A DNA stretch of 64,000 bases from Bacteroides fluxus YIT 12057. GTDB lineage: Bacteria > Bacteroidota > Bacteroidia > Bacteroidales > Bacteroidaceae. The notes beneath the pieces are model-generated. The model was not told the origin of the DNA. It worked only from the letters and a program-made list of their open reading frames with translations, and did no database searches. The first letter of the stretch is position 1; every line of letters starts with the position of its first letter. Below are positions 1 to 8,978 of the stretch, in pieces. The DNA is taken from NCBI RefSeq assembly GCF_000195635.1, contig NZ_GL882687.1, forward strand, positions 1 through 64,000, written 5' to 3'. Position numbers and translations under genes: made by a program.

Positions 1-4
1 ATTG

Positions 5-234
5 GCTTAAAACCGACGTTAATAAAAGTTATTTTCATGCAATGAAAAACGCAAAATAAACGAATATGCAAAGGGTTGATTATTATAAAGTTATCATGAT
101 ATTTATAATAAAATCGGAATAAATAAGCGTGACGGCAAGCAGTTGCCGTCACTTTGCCGTCACGCTTGCCGTCACTACGCAAATGCCGATGGAGAGGGAG
201 TTTCAGGACAGCAGTGACGGAGTGACGGCAAAAT
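5..234 (+). repeat. Dispersed 230-bp repeat, copy A (upstream of typA)
   Basis: This gene-free stretch is colinear, without net length change, with 50229-50458. The first 29 bases match at 25 positions, and the last 110 bases (125-234) match at roughly three quarters of positions. The middle is more diverged but has the same length. It carries the 10-mer TTGCCGTCAC three times directly (143-152, 154-163, 166-175) and its reverse complement at 129-138 and 222-231, so 129-152 can form a 10-bp hairpin with loop GCAG. Function is unknown. Both copies have the same orientation and lie upstream of a plus-strand translation gene. Confidence 0.75.
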
Positions 235-444
235 ATGAAAAAACTCCCTGTAGAGCTACCTGACACCCTCACCTCTTTAAAAATTTAAAAACAATATCGA
301 TGAGAGACGCCGAAAGCGGTGCTTCGGCATCGCTGTGAGCTAATTTACCGTTTTTCTCTATAAAATAAGGCTTATTTCCTGTTTTAGTTGATTTTTTAAA
401 TGAAAGAGCCGTGTATCTATACCATATATCTAATCCAAAATCAC
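235..444. other. Gene-free leader region upstream of typA
   Basis: No convincing coding frame is present. A short hairpin (GCCGAA at 309-314 with TTCGGC at 323-328) is the only structure seen. The flank just after the repeat (about 235-255) still resembles the flank after copy B near 50480. Confidence 0.5.
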
Positions 445-452
445 TAACTTTG
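445..452 (+). promoter_or_regulatory. -7 promoter box of typA
   Basis: TAACTTTG followed by C matches the Bacteroides -7 consensus TAnnTTTG. No clear TTG -33 box is seen. The box lies inside the longest reading frame (GTG at 411), so translation must begin downstream, at ATG 474. Confidence 0.7.
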
Positions 453-473
453 CAGCCAAATTATAGGTATTAT

Positions 474-2273
474 ATGCAAAATATTAGAAACATTGCAATT
501 ATTGCCCATGTTGACCATGGGAAAACGACGCTCGTTGACAAGATGCTGTTGGCCGGAAATCTTTTCCGCAGTAACCAGAGCACAGGTGAATTAATGTTGG
601 ATAACAATGATTTGGAGCGTGAACGAGGTATAACGATTCTTTCAAAGAACGTTTCAATCAACTACAAAGACACTAAGATTAACATTATTGATACTCCGGG
701 ACATAGTGACTTCGGAGGCGAAGTAGAACGTGTGCTGAATATGGCGGATGGATGTATCTTGTTAGTGGATGCCTTTGAAGGTCCTATGCCGCAGACACGT
801 TTCGTCTTGCAGAAAGCTTTGCAGATCGGTCTGAAGCCCATTGTTGTCGTGAATAAGGTGGATAAGCCGAACTGTCGTCCCGAGGAAGTGTATGAAATGG
901 TTTTCGACTTGATGTTCAGCCTGGAAGCAACGGAGGAACAACTGGATTTTCCTGTTGTTTACGGTTCGGCCAAGAACAATTGGATGAGCACGGATTGGCA
1001 GAAGCCTACCGACAATATTTATGCGTTGCTTGACTGCATCCTGGAAAATATCCCTGCACCCGAGCGGCTGGAAGGTACTCCGCAGATGTTGGTCACTTCT
1101 TTGGATTATTCTTCTTATACCGGGCGTATTGCCGTAGGCCGTGTACATCGCGGTACTTTGAGAGAAGGTATGAATGTGTCTTTGGTAAAGCGTGACGGAA
1201 GCATTGTTAAGTCAAAAATAAAGGAATTACATACTTTTGAGGGTATGGGCCGCGTGAAGGTGCAGGAAGTTTCCTCCGGAGATATCTGCGCTTTGGTCGG
1301 TATCGAAGGGTTTGAGATCGGTGATACTATTTGCGACTACGAGAATCCGGAGGCATTGCCGCCTATCGCCATCGACGAACCTACGATGAGTATGCTGTTC
1401 ACTATCAATGATTCTCCTTTCTATGGTAGGGAAGGCAAGTTTGTGACATCACGTCACATACACGACCGTCTGATGAAGGAACTGGACAAGAACCTGGCGT
1501 TGCGTGTGCGCAAGAGCGAGGACGACGGCAAATGGATTGTTTCCGGCCGTGGTGTGCTGCACTTGTCCGTGTTGATAGAGACGATGCGTCGTGAAGGATA
1601 CGAACTGCAGGTAGGACAGCCTCAAGTAATCTATAAGGAAATAGATGGTGTGAAAAACGAGCCCATTGAGGAGTTGACCATCAACGTTCCCGAAGAATTT
1701 TCCAGCAAGATGATCGATATGGTGACCCGTCGCAAGGGAGACTTGGTGAAGATGGAAAGTACGGGCGAACGTGTGAACCTTGAGTTCGACATGCCGTCAC
1801 GAGGCATCATCGGTCTGCGTACCAACGTCCTGACAGCTTCGGGCGGTGAGGCTATCATGGCGCACCGCTTCAAGGAATACCAGCCGTTCAAGGGTGCGAT
1901 AGAACGTCGTACCAATGGTTCTATTATCGCCATGTCAAGCGGAACGGCCTTTGCGTATGCCATCGACAAGTTGCAGGACCGCGGCAAGTTCTTCATCTTC
2001 CCGCAGGAAGAAGTTTACGCCGGTCAGGTGGTAGGCGAGCACAGTCATGACAAGGACTTGGTAGTGAATGTTACCAAATCGAAGCAGTTGACCAATACCC
2101 GTGCTTCGGGCACAGATGACAAGGCTCGCCTGATTCCTCCTGTACAGTTCTCTTTGGAAGAGGCTCTGGAGTACATCAAGGAAGACGAGTATGTGGAAGT
2201 TACTCCGAAATCCATGCGTATGCGTAAAGTTATTCTAGATGAAAATGAGCGCAAACGTGCTAATAAGAACTGA
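474..2273 (+). CDS. typA: Ribosome-associated GTPase TypA/BipA
   Basis: A 599-residue translational GTPase of the BipA/TypA family, which binds 70S ribosomes and affects ribosome assembly and stress growth. The N-terminal G domain shows the P-loop AHVDHGKTT (residues 11-19), the G2 region RGITI, the G3 motif DTPGH, and the G4 motif NKVD. Domain 2, the EF-G-like domains, and the BipA-specific C-terminal domain follow at full family length. A GTG at 411 would add 21 residues, but the promoter box at 445-452 lies within that extension, so ATG 474 is preferred. It is monocistronic, with a hairpin terminator 37 bp downstream. Confidence 0.97.
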   Translation: MQNIRNIAIIAHVDHGKTTLVDKMLLAGNLFRSNQSTGELMLDNNDLERERGITILSKNVSINYKDTKINIIDTPGHSDFGGEVERVLNMADGCILLVDAFEGPMPQTRFVLQKALQIGLKPIVVVNKVDKPNCRPEEVYEMVFDLMFSLEATEEQLDFPVVYGSAKNNWMSTDWQKPTDNIYALLDCILENIPAPERLEGTPQMLVTSLDYSSYTGRIAVGRVHRGTLREGMNVSLVKRDGSIVKSKIKELHTFEGMGRVKVQEVSSGDICALVGIEGFEIGDTICDYENPEALPPIAIDEPTMSMLFTINDSPFYGREGKFVTSRHIHDRLMKELDKNLALRVRKSEDDGKWIVSGRGVLHLSVLIETMRREGYELQVGQPQVIYKEIDGVKNEPIEELTINVPEEFSSKMIDMVTRRKGDLVKMESTGERVNLEFDMPSRGIIGLRTNVLTASGGEAIMAHRFKEYQPFKGAIERRTNGSIIAMSSGTAFAYAIDKLQDRGKFFIFPQEEVYAGQVVGEHSHDKDLVVNVTKSKQLTNTRASGTDDKARLIPPVQFSLEEALEYIKEDEYVEVTPKSMRMRKVILDENERKRANKN

Positions 2274-2309
2274 TATAGCTTCTCGTATAATATAAGAGAC
2301 ATGCCTATG

Positions 2310-2347
2310 GAAAGTCTGGACTTTTGAAAGTCCGGACTTTCTATTTT
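2310..2347 (+). terminator. Intrinsic terminator of typA
   Basis: A 15-bp stem (left arm 2310-2324, right arm 2327-2341, one G-T pair) with a 2-nt loop is followed by TATTTTC. Confidence 0.8.
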
Positions 2348-2405
2348 CACCAAAGATCAAAACGATTTATCATAGAGAGATAGATTATAAGGATGTATTA
2401 ACATA

Positions 2406-2543
2406 TTATTCCACGTTAACCGTTTTGCGTTCTCCGTTCGCTTGTACAGCATAGACACTGCACCTGCCATAATATACTAGGATAAAAGCGGATTTATCAG
2501 ATAGTCGGAAGTCAGTATATAGAAAATAATTGGAGACCTTAGC
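2406..2543 (-). pseudogene. Decayed 3' end of an M60-like peptidase gene
   Basis: Read on the minus strand, this stretch encodes about 45 codons ending in RCSVYAVQANGERKTVNVE and a TAA stop at 2408-2406. That matches the extreme C-terminus of the intact M60-like protein encoded from 7548 to 4723 (GCSIYAVQADGHRKQVMAE), and the preceding residues also align (YTDFRLS against FSNFLS). An in-frame stop at 2546-2544 cuts it off and no further peptidase sequence is visible upstream. I infer a former tandem paralogue, or a duplicated gene end, most of which has been deleted or replaced by the neighbouring esterase-like gene. Confidence 0.8.
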
Positions 2544-2685
2544 TTATGAAACATTAACCCTAAAAGGCCTTATTTCTCTACCTGTTGATTTGACAAAGCA
2601 AACAAAGTATGATAAGTGGTAATAAGAAAACGAAGCGGGAAATATGTACCAATATGAGGGATAATTCTTTTATGAAATTGAAAAT
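2544..2685. other. AT-rich gap upstream of the esterase-like gene
   Basis: No coding frame, no consensus TAnnTTTG box and no strong hairpin is visible. With the remnant just before it, this is the presumed junction of the inserted esterase-like gene. Confidence 0.4.
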
Positions 2686-4521
2686 ATGTTTGATAAGGAA
2701 ATCGTCAGATACTTGTATTTGTTGCTAATACTCACAGGACTAAACAATTCCGTGTTTGCTCAGCAAAGTACAGATAAGTATAATTTATTCTTTAGTTATA
2801 ATAAAGAATCAGATTTTATATGGCACAAGGGGGATAAATTATTGATGAGGATTGATAGTACTGCTTTAGTAAATGACAAATATCCTTTATGTATAGAACA
2901 ATCTCCTTCTATACATAAATTCCTTCATGCTTCTCCTTTATTAGTACTCTTTTTTCAAGATTTTCTAATACCTGATGATATTGATAATGAAGCCCGATTT
3001 ATATTGTATGCAAAAACAAAGAATCTGGCAACTTGTATGTTGAAAGGTATCCGCATTGGCAAGAATGAGGATGTTATAGGGCAAGACTCAGTAATGATTA
3101 ATCATGAAGACTGGAGTGCTGATACCTTGCGTCTTTCGCTGGAAAAAACGAAGCGTCTGTTAGTAGGCATCTTTGCGGTAGGCACTGAGGACTCATTGAA
3201 AAGGAATGATGCAATGGAAGCTATTCAAGGTCCGGCTCAGAAATTGTGGTTAGATCGTATGGAAATCTTAGCGGATGGGCAGGATATCAGTCATAAATTC
3301 ATGAGTACTCTTACCTGTTCGGACAAATTGCTGGATGACTATATAACTCCCTTGGATACAGTTGATTTATATCAGAATATCAGTATATCTGAAGGAAAGA
3401 AAGTTGTAGCATTAGGTGAGAGTGTTCATGGTAGTTCTACTATTGAATATTATAAATATGAACTTATAAAAAAGTTGATTCTGGAAAATAAGTGTCGACT
3501 CGTTTTACTCGAATCTCCTATAACTTATACTCCATATTGGAATCTGCTGATACAAGGCAAATTACCCGAAGAAAAGTTACGTAAAACGATAGTGCAATGG
3601 CAAATCATGTCTGGCAATTTCAACGGAGACCAAATGACGGATTTCTTCTTATGGTTAAGAGAATTCAATCTTAAAGCCTCCGAGAATGACAAAGTATATA
3701 TAGCAGGCAATGTAGATGCTACTTTTCCCGAACTAGTTTTCAATCCTTTATATGAAACCATTTGCGTGTATCATGGCCAACTGAACAATCAGTCCTCTAC
3801 CATTTCCAATGAATCAGACAAGGATATTATTTACAGCCTGATGCGGTTATTAGCAGGGAAAATGCAGGCAGAAGAAGCCTTAATTTACATGGAAAAGAAT
3901 ATTTGCCATTTGAAGAATGTAATGGGAAGCCTCAATTATGATATTTTTTATTACACATTATCGAGAAGAGTCTTTCTTGATACTCTAAAAACTTCGGAAC
4001 AGGTACTGCGGAATTTTCAATCCAGAGATTATTTTATGTTTCAGAATTCACAATGGTTCATGCAACATTGCTTAGCAGATGACTGTATTGCCGCTGTTTC
4101 AGCCCATTGGGGGCATACGGATAAAAAAAACACTTCTAACATTTATCCTTATATTTATTCAATGGGATACTATTTTCAGAAATATTATGGCGACTCCTAT
4201 TTTAACATAGGGTTCACTGTCGGTATAGGAGAGATTCTTAGCTTGGCTGATTCTGACATCTCGCAACTAAAGTATCCAATTGATAACAGTCTGGAAAAGG
4301 GGTGCATGGAAAAGAATTTTCTTTGTTTTTACTATTATGATCCCAAGCGTAATTCACTCCGCATGCCTTGTAGATATACCGGGAATGGGTATGCATTATC
4401 TGAATTTAGTTATCAAGGTGATATAAGCATGCGTACCGATGCATTTATATTTATTCGCGAAAGTAAGGTTTCACCCGAACAACGAGCAGTTATTCTTCAT
4501 AAGGGGCTGAAATCATATTAA
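2686..4521 (+). CDS. Exported erythromycin-esterase-like protein
   Basis: A 611-residue protein with an N-terminal signal peptide (hydrophobic stretch about residues 8-24, ending VFAQ). Residues about 30-210 form a domain I do not recognise, probably a beta-sandwich. Residues about 235-590 match the erythromycin esterase (EreA/EreB, PF05139) family: GESVHGS with the catalytic Glu and His, LLESP, and SAHWGH in place of the usual AHNxH motif. Cytosolic Ere enzymes hydrolyse the macrolide lactone, but Bacteroidetes members with a signal peptide and an extra N-terminal domain have no established substrate that I know of, so a resistance role is not assumed. The gene is visibly more AT-rich than its neighbours and sits between an M60 gene remnant and the intact M60 gene, which suggests lateral acquisition. 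Confidence 0.8.
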   Translation: MFDKEIVRYLYLLLILTGLNNSVFAQQSTDKYNLFFSYNKESDFIWHKGDKLLMRIDSTALVNDKYPLCIEQSPSIHKFLHASPLLVLFFQDFLIPDDIDNEARFILYAKTKNLATCMLKGIRIGKNEDVIGQDSVMINHEDWSADTLRLSLEKTKRLLVGIFAVGTEDSLKRNDAMEAIQGPAQKLWLDRMEILADGQDISHKFMSTLTCSDKLLDDYITPLDTVDLYQNISISEGKKVVALGESVHGSSTIEYYKYELIKKLILENKCRLVLLESPITYTPYWNLLIQGKLPEEKLRKTIVQWQIMSGNFNGDQMTDFFLWLREFNLKASENDKVYIAGNVDATFPELVFNPLYETICVYHGQLNNQSSTISNESDKDIIYSLMRLLAGKMQAEEALIYMEKNICHLKNVMGSLNYDIFYYTLSRRVFLDTLKTSEQVLRNFQSRDYFMFQNSQWFMQHCLADDCIAAVSAHWGHTDKKNTSNIYPYIYSMGYYFQKYYGDSYFNIGFTVGIGEILSLADSDISQLKYPIDNSLEKGCMEKNFLCFYYYDPKRNSLRMPCRYTGNGYALSEFSYQGDISMRTDAFIFIRESKVSPEQRAVILHKGLKSY

Positions 4522-4560
4522 TTGTCAACTGAAAATGATTAATGAGAGTAACTTTATTTT

Positions 4561-4672
4561 CCTCCGGGAGGAGTACCCGTAGGGGGAGGTGGCGGGAGAA
4601 ATTAATTCCTTTGAAATGTAAGATTCCTTGTAACTAAGGAACCACCACGTGCCGAACGGCATGCGTGGTGGT
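4561..4672. repeat. Cluster of intergenic hairpins, probable M60 locus terminator
   Basis: Three structures occur in series: the palindrome CCTCCGGGAGG (4561-4571) within G-rich sequence that may belong to a dispersed Bacteroides intergenic repeat; TTCCTT/AAGGAA (4624-4629 and 4636-4641); and a stem ACCACCACG...CGTGGTGGT (4641-4672) with GCCG-CGGC inside. The last lies about 50 bp past the M60 stop on the minus strand and probably ends that transcript, though no T-tract follows. Confidence 0.55.
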
Positions 4673-4722
4673 GTGAGAGATCGAATTTTCTCCTACTCGA
4701 ACTGGTAGATCGTTCTTGGCTG

Positions 4723-7548
4723 TTACTCTGCCATGACTTGTTTGCGATGACCGTCGGCCTGTACGGCATAAATGCTGCAACCTTCCAGAGCTATGGAGGA
4801 AGGAACCTCGAAGGAGAGGAAGTTGGAGAAAAACAGGAGCTTGTCTCCTTTCTTCACTTCAAAGGCAACCGCTTCGTCACCGTTGCTGATGGAGATGCGC
4901 TGTCCCGAACGGCTGTACTTGGGAGTCTTGCTGATTTTCTGGTTGTTCTTGAACTGCGAATAGTGCCCTACATCGCCCACTTTGTACTTGTCTATCCCCA
5001 CATCTCCGTTCTTGCGGTCTTCCAGATAATAGAATGCATGCCGGGGAGCGGGGAAACGAGCCATGAAGGCCTTGGTTTCGCTGATCATGCGGGGAGTCAC
5101 GTTATAGTTCCAGCTGCCGTATTGCTCGATTGTCACGTTATCTACCGGTTCGAAGAAGCCCCAGCGTTCAAAGAATTCGGTCAGATTTTGGTTGGCGGCT
5201 TGGCAAGCCATCCGTGCGAACAGTAGCTGGCCGGCTCCGGGGTCACTTTCGGAGATCCGGTTTTCGCGCAGCAGTCTGAAGAGTTTCTGCCAGAAGTCCG
5301 GTTGATAACCGCAGCGGTGGTAATAGTTCCACAGCTGCCAGTTCATGCGCATGTGAATTTCGGTGTCCTCGTTCTGGTGGGTGGAAGTTCCCATGTTGTA
5401 CCAGGCATTTCCTTTGATGCAGCGTGCGGTGGCAAGTGCGCTCAGTTCGGAACCCCGTGAACAGTATTTCCCCAGTTTGTAGAGAATGTAGTTGGAGAAC
5501 AGGTTGTTGGATGATTCGGTGGAACTTGGCCAGTTGATGGCACGCTGGTGGATGTGCCCGATTTCGTGCGCAGGACCCCAGGCGTTGTCTTTGGCTGCCA
5601 TCACATTATCGTACAGGAGGATGTTGTTCAGGTAGGTATATACAAACCCGATGCGGTAGTCCGAAGCCCACATGTAGCCGTCTTCGGGCGAAATGGCGAA
5701 GATGTGGTTGTTTACCTGTGAAGGGCGCACGTCATCAATGCCCATCAGTTCCTGTTGCCAGCCTATGATGTTGTCCCAGAGGTGGATGGCGGACAGAATG
5801 TTGTTGGGTAGGTATTCACGCATCTTGCTCAGGTGAAAATAGAACATGATTTTTTCACCGCGTACACAGAAGTACTTGTAAGTGGCTTTTCTTAGCAGCT
5901 CGGCATAGGCGGCGTCGGTTTGGTCTTCCTTCAGGTCGAAGAATCCGTTGACTGTTCCGCTGTTCAGGGGGATATGGATGCGCACGGGTTTCGCCGAGGG
6001 CGAAAGCAGGTCGGCGGTGTACATGATGAACAGCATGCCTTTTCTGCGGATGCCGATTTTGTTGACGCCTTCGTGCAGAAAGTAGGTGTCACCTCCCGCT
6101 TCTACATCGGGAATCAGCTGTATGGAGACGGATTGTCCGTGGGTATCTCCCACCAGGACAAGAATGGAATCACCTGCTTCGGCGTAGATGCCGGTAGGAT
6201 TGTCAAGATTGCTGTAGCGCTTGGTCATCAGCTTTTCAGCCCATAGCTCTACGTTGCTGTAGGGCTGGTAGTCGCGGATGCGGAATTTCTTTTCCCATGC
6301 GTCGTACTTGTCATTTTTCAGATAGGTTCCTATTTGGGCAAAATAAGGGGGAAGCGCGTTGATCTGCGCATCCGTGATCCCTTCTTTCAATTCGGAACAG
6401 GAGGCGTCTGTAAATACGGTCAGGAGTTGTTGCTTGAGCCGGTCATCGACATTGTTCTTGAAGAACTGCATTTCATCACAGCTCACGAAGTCGCCTGCCC
6501 CGCTCTTTACGGAAAACTTTATTTTGGTGGCGTTCTTCAGGGGAGAATTGAAGATTACTTTGGAAGGCGCATTCTGTTTCTTGAAATCGAAAGAACCGTA
6601 TAGTTTGTAGTCGGGAGCGGCTTCGGTGGCGGTGAAAACATCTACTTCGCCGAAGTTGCCGTTTCCTGCACGGGTATGGTAGATGAAGTAGTCTATTTCT
6701 TCCTTACCGTCGAAAGTAAATTCCAGCGTGACCGGAAATTGGGCAGGCTGTCCCCAGACGGAGTGGTAGGGGGTACCGCCGAATACACCGTCAAAGCAGT
6801 GCTCTATTCCTTGTCCGGGCTGGTTTTCGCTGGCGGTTCCTCCGGTAGGCTTAATCAGAATATCACCTGTGGCTTCGACCTCGTCTGTGCCCACGTTCAA
6901 GGCGGCTTGCTCGATGACACATACGGCTTTTACTTCAGGGTCTTGTCTGGCGATGAAGCTGATTTCCGCTGTCCGGCTTTCGTAGGTCTTGTTGGGGGCT
7001 ATGTGGAAATCGTGGTCATAATCTGTCAGGGCTTTGGTGGCAGGTGCTTGGGTAATCCATTCCTGCTCGTTGGGCATTTGTATGTCATACTCCACATTGG
7101 CCGTGACTGTAACGGTCATCTGTCCGCCAGCGGCATCTATCTTGGGTGAGGATTTTTTCAGTAGAACGGCTTTCCCATAGCCTAACTGGTTGATTCGTAT
7201 CGTATGTTCGCTGATGGGGGTTTTTACCGTTACGGTGGTGCTTCTTACGTCGGGTTCTTCATTGGCCTTTACCACGATGGTGATGGAGGGTTGTGAGGTG
7301 CTGCGGGATATCGTGGCAAGACACCAGTCTTCATTGCTTTTCACGCTCCATTCGTCGGCGTTCAGATTCGTTTTTACCGGAATTGAAATGTTGGTCTGCT
7401 CCTTCTGGCAATCGTGTTGCAGGTCGGTTTCCGCAATGGAGAATTCCGGTTTCAGAGCGGGAGCCTTTTCGTCGGAACATGATGAGCAACAAGACAGGAA
7501 TAATAGGGTCAGAAGAAAAAAAGGAAGAATTCGAGTCATAGTTTTCAT
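4723..7548 (-). CDS. M60-like mucinase-type metallopeptidase lipoprotein
   Basis: A 941-residue surface lipoprotein with a signal peptide and lipobox LFLSC near residue 20. Two BACON-type beta domains (about 33-125 and 128-220) are followed by a discoidin/F5-8C-type glycan-binding domain (about 250-365). The M60-like peptidase domain runs from about 430, with GIYAEAGD as the typical N-terminal strand. The zinc site is H661-E662-I-G-H665, with the third ligand probably E678 (TESSN). M60-like enzymes such as BT4244 and SslE cleave mucin-type O-glycosylated proteins. It is the last gene of the fecR-susC-susD-DUF1735-M60 string. A hairpin at 7568-7603 in the 92-bp gap before it could lower its expression relative to the importer genes. 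A remnant of a second copy of its 3' end lies at 2406-2543. Confidence 0.93.
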   Translation of the reverse strand: MKTMTRILPFFLLTLLFLSCCSSCSDEKAPALKPEFSIAETDLQHDCQKEQTNISIPVKTNLNADEWSVKSNEDWCLATISRSTSQPSITIVVKANEEPDVRSTTVTVKTPISEHTIRINQLGYGKAVLLKKSSPKIDAAGGQMTVTVTANVEYDIQMPNEQEWITQAPATKALTDYDHDFHIAPNKTYESRTAEISFIARQDPEVKAVCVIEQAALNVGTDEVEATGDILIKPTGGTASENQPGQGIEHCFDGVFGGTPYHSVWGQPAQFPVTLEFTFDGKEEIDYFIYHTRAGNGNFGEVDVFTATEAAPDYKLYGSFDFKKQNAPSKVIFNSPLKNATKIKFSVKSGAGDFVSCDEMQFFKNNVDDRLKQQLLTVFTDASCSELKEGITDAQINALPPYFAQIGTYLKNDKYDAWEKKFRIRDYQPYSNVELWAEKLMTKRYSNLDNPTGIYAEAGDSILVLVGDTHGQSVSIQLIPDVEAGGDTYFLHEGVNKIGIRRKGMLFIMYTADLLSPSAKPVRIHIPLNSGTVNGFFDLKEDQTDAAYAELLRKATYKYFCVRGEKIMFYFHLSKMREYLPNNILSAIHLWDNIIGWQQELMGIDDVRPSQVNNHIFAISPEDGYMWASDYRIGFVYTYLNNILLYDNVMAAKDNAWGPAHEIGHIHQRAINWPSSTESSNNLFSNYILYKLGKYCSRGSELSALATARCIKGNAWYNMGTSTHQNEDTEIHMRMNWQLWNYYHRCGYQPDFWQKLFRLLRENRISESDPGAGQLLFARMACQAANQNLTEFFERWGFFEPVDNVTIEQYGSWNYNVTPRMISETKAFMARFPAPRHAFYYLEDRKNGDVGIDKYKVGDVGHYSQFKNNQKISKTPKYSRSGQRISISNGDEAVAFEVKKGDKLLFFSNFLSFEVPSSIALEGCSIYAVQADGHRKQVMAE

Positions 7549-7567
7549 GGTATTGAGGATGTAAAAT

Positions 7568-7603
7568 AAGGGAGAGAGACTCGGATATGAGTATCTCTCC
7601 CTT
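7568..7603 (-). terminator. Hairpin between DUF1735 gene and M60 gene
   Basis: Arms AAGGGAGAGA (7568-7577) and TCTCTCCCTT (7594-7603) are perfectly complementary, with a further ACTC/GAGT pair inside. On the minus strand the stem is followed by ATTTTAC, only moderately T-rich, so it may be a leaky terminator or RNA-stabilising stem within the operon rather than a full stop. Confidence 0.6.
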
Positions 7604-7640
7604 TAGAAAATTTAGATAATAGAGAGGTTAGAAAAAATGC

Positions 7641-8966
7641 TTATTTGCCGGATAATCCTAATTCGCTCCATACAAAGAACTTGCCGCCTGTCTTGTTCTT
7701 GGTTACGGTGAACCGCAGGTGCTTGAAGCTGAAGTCGGCTGTATAGGTCTTTGATGCATACTGCTGGGCGCCTTCTGTAGGCAGGCCTTCATTGATGGTA
7801 ACGATTTCGGTGAAGGTCTTTCCGTCCTTGCTGCCACTGACGATGATTTCGGCAGGAGCCGCATTTCCGTTTTCCTTGCGGGTGGTGTACTCAAACGAGA
7901 AGGCGGATATTTCTTTCTTCAGATTGACCTGCAGATAGTGGTCTCCGTCAACGGCTACACTCCATGCAGAGTGGAACATGGTGGCCACATCACCGTCCAG
8001 CAGGTTCTTCAAAGCACCTTCGGTAGGTTCGAGGGCATTGGTCTCAAGCATGTCCACAGTCAGGTTGATTTTGGATTTCACACCGAATATGCAACTGTTT
8101 TTCTTTGCGTCAATGACGAAGTTCTTGTTGGTGATGTCGCTAAGCACCAGTGGCAAGGCATAATTTTCAAAGCCTAACTTTGATTTGTTTATCTTGATGA
8201 CGATGTCCTGTGTGCTTGAACCGGGGACAAATGAAACGGTTTTATTCATTTCATAGACATCGGCCGGCAACAGTTTGAGTTCTGTATTATTCTCCTGGTT
8301 GTATTGGTCGAGCATAGCCTCGTCAATCGAAACCGTACAGTCAAATGTCCATTGGTTATCTACCAGCATCTTGATAGGGCAGGTAAGTGTCACTATCTCA
8401 TCCGCGTCTTCGGTAATGCTGTTGCTGAGGTAACCGTTCTTCTCAAAATAGACAGAAGGAATCTCTACGCTCGGAATGATGAAAGCGCGGTTTTTCTCGC
8501 TGTTCACGGAGTCGTTGGCGGAGGTTAGCTGCAACGGCAGTACATAAGACTTTTGGTCGGCATTGATCAAATCATGAATCTTGTCCGTATTGAATTCAAT
8601 TCCCAGCTGTTTATACAGATCAGTGGCAGCGAATGACATGGCTGTTTGGTCTATCTGGTAGCAATCGTTGGGTAACAATTCATATTCGGTACGGTTCTCA
8701 AGATTGTAGATGTCCAGTGCGGCCTTGTCCAAGACGCTGATTGCCACTTCTGTGGTACTGTTCAGCTCTGAGCCGGCTTTGTTGACCGTGAGCTTATAGT
8801 TTGTTGTCTCGCCTGTCTTATATAGTGTCAAGGGAGTTTCACCACTTTGTTTGAAGTACAAGATGGTGCTGAAGTCGCTTAGGAATTCTTCTTTGTTGTC
8901 CTCGCATGCAGTGTTTGTGAACAACATTCCTGCCAGCAATGATGTGATTAATATCTTCTTTTTCAT
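7641..8966 (-). CDS. DUF1735 and discoidin-domain surface lipoprotein
   Basis: A 441-residue lipoprotein (lipobox FTNTAC) immediately downstream of susD, with a 12-bp gap. The N-terminal part contains two repeated BT_3987-type/DUF1735 modules (about 30-160 and 165-290), each with the pattern YNxEN-T-Y-LLP-Y. Residues about 305-441 form a discoidin (F5/8 type C, CBM32-like) domain. Proteins of this layout in SusC/SusD operons typically act as outer-membrane surface glycan-binding proteins that hold substrate for the SusCD complex. No catalytic residues are apparent. Assignment as a glycan-binding protein is by family and position; the ligand is unknown. Confidence 0.85.
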   Translation of the reverse strand: MKKKILITSLLAGMLFTNTACEDNKEEFLSDFSTILYFKQSGETPLTLYKTGETTNYKLTVNKAGSELNSTTEVAISVLDKAALDIYNLENRTEYELLPNDCYQIDQTAMSFAATDLYKQLGIEFNTDKIHDLINADQKSYVLPLQLTSANDSVNSEKNRAFIIPSVEIPSVYFEKNGYLSNSITEDADEIVTLTCPIKMLVDNQWTFDCTVSIDEAMLDQYNQENNTELKLLPADVYEMNKTVSFVPGSSTQDIVIKINKSKLGFENYALPLVLSDITNKNFVIDAKKNSCIFGVKSKINLTVDMLETNALEPTEGALKNLLDGDVATMFHSAWSVAVDGDHYLQVNLKKEISAFSFEYTTRKENGNAAPAEIIVSGSKDGKTFTEIVTINEGLPTEGAQQYASKTYTADFSFKHLRFTVTKNKTGGKFFVWSELGLSGK

Positions 8967-8978
8967 ATCTTCTTTTTT

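Noticed and set aside
129..231. Possible CRISPR array from repeated TTGCCGTCAC words
   Set aside because: The repeats are only 10 bases, lie 1-2 bases apart in places, occur in both orientations, and have no spacers of constant size; no cas genes are nearby.
2686..4521. Calling the esterase-like gene a macrolide resistance gene
   Set aside because: Only the family fold and catalytic motifs are visible; the signal peptide and extra N-terminal domain differ from characterised EreA/EreB enzymes.
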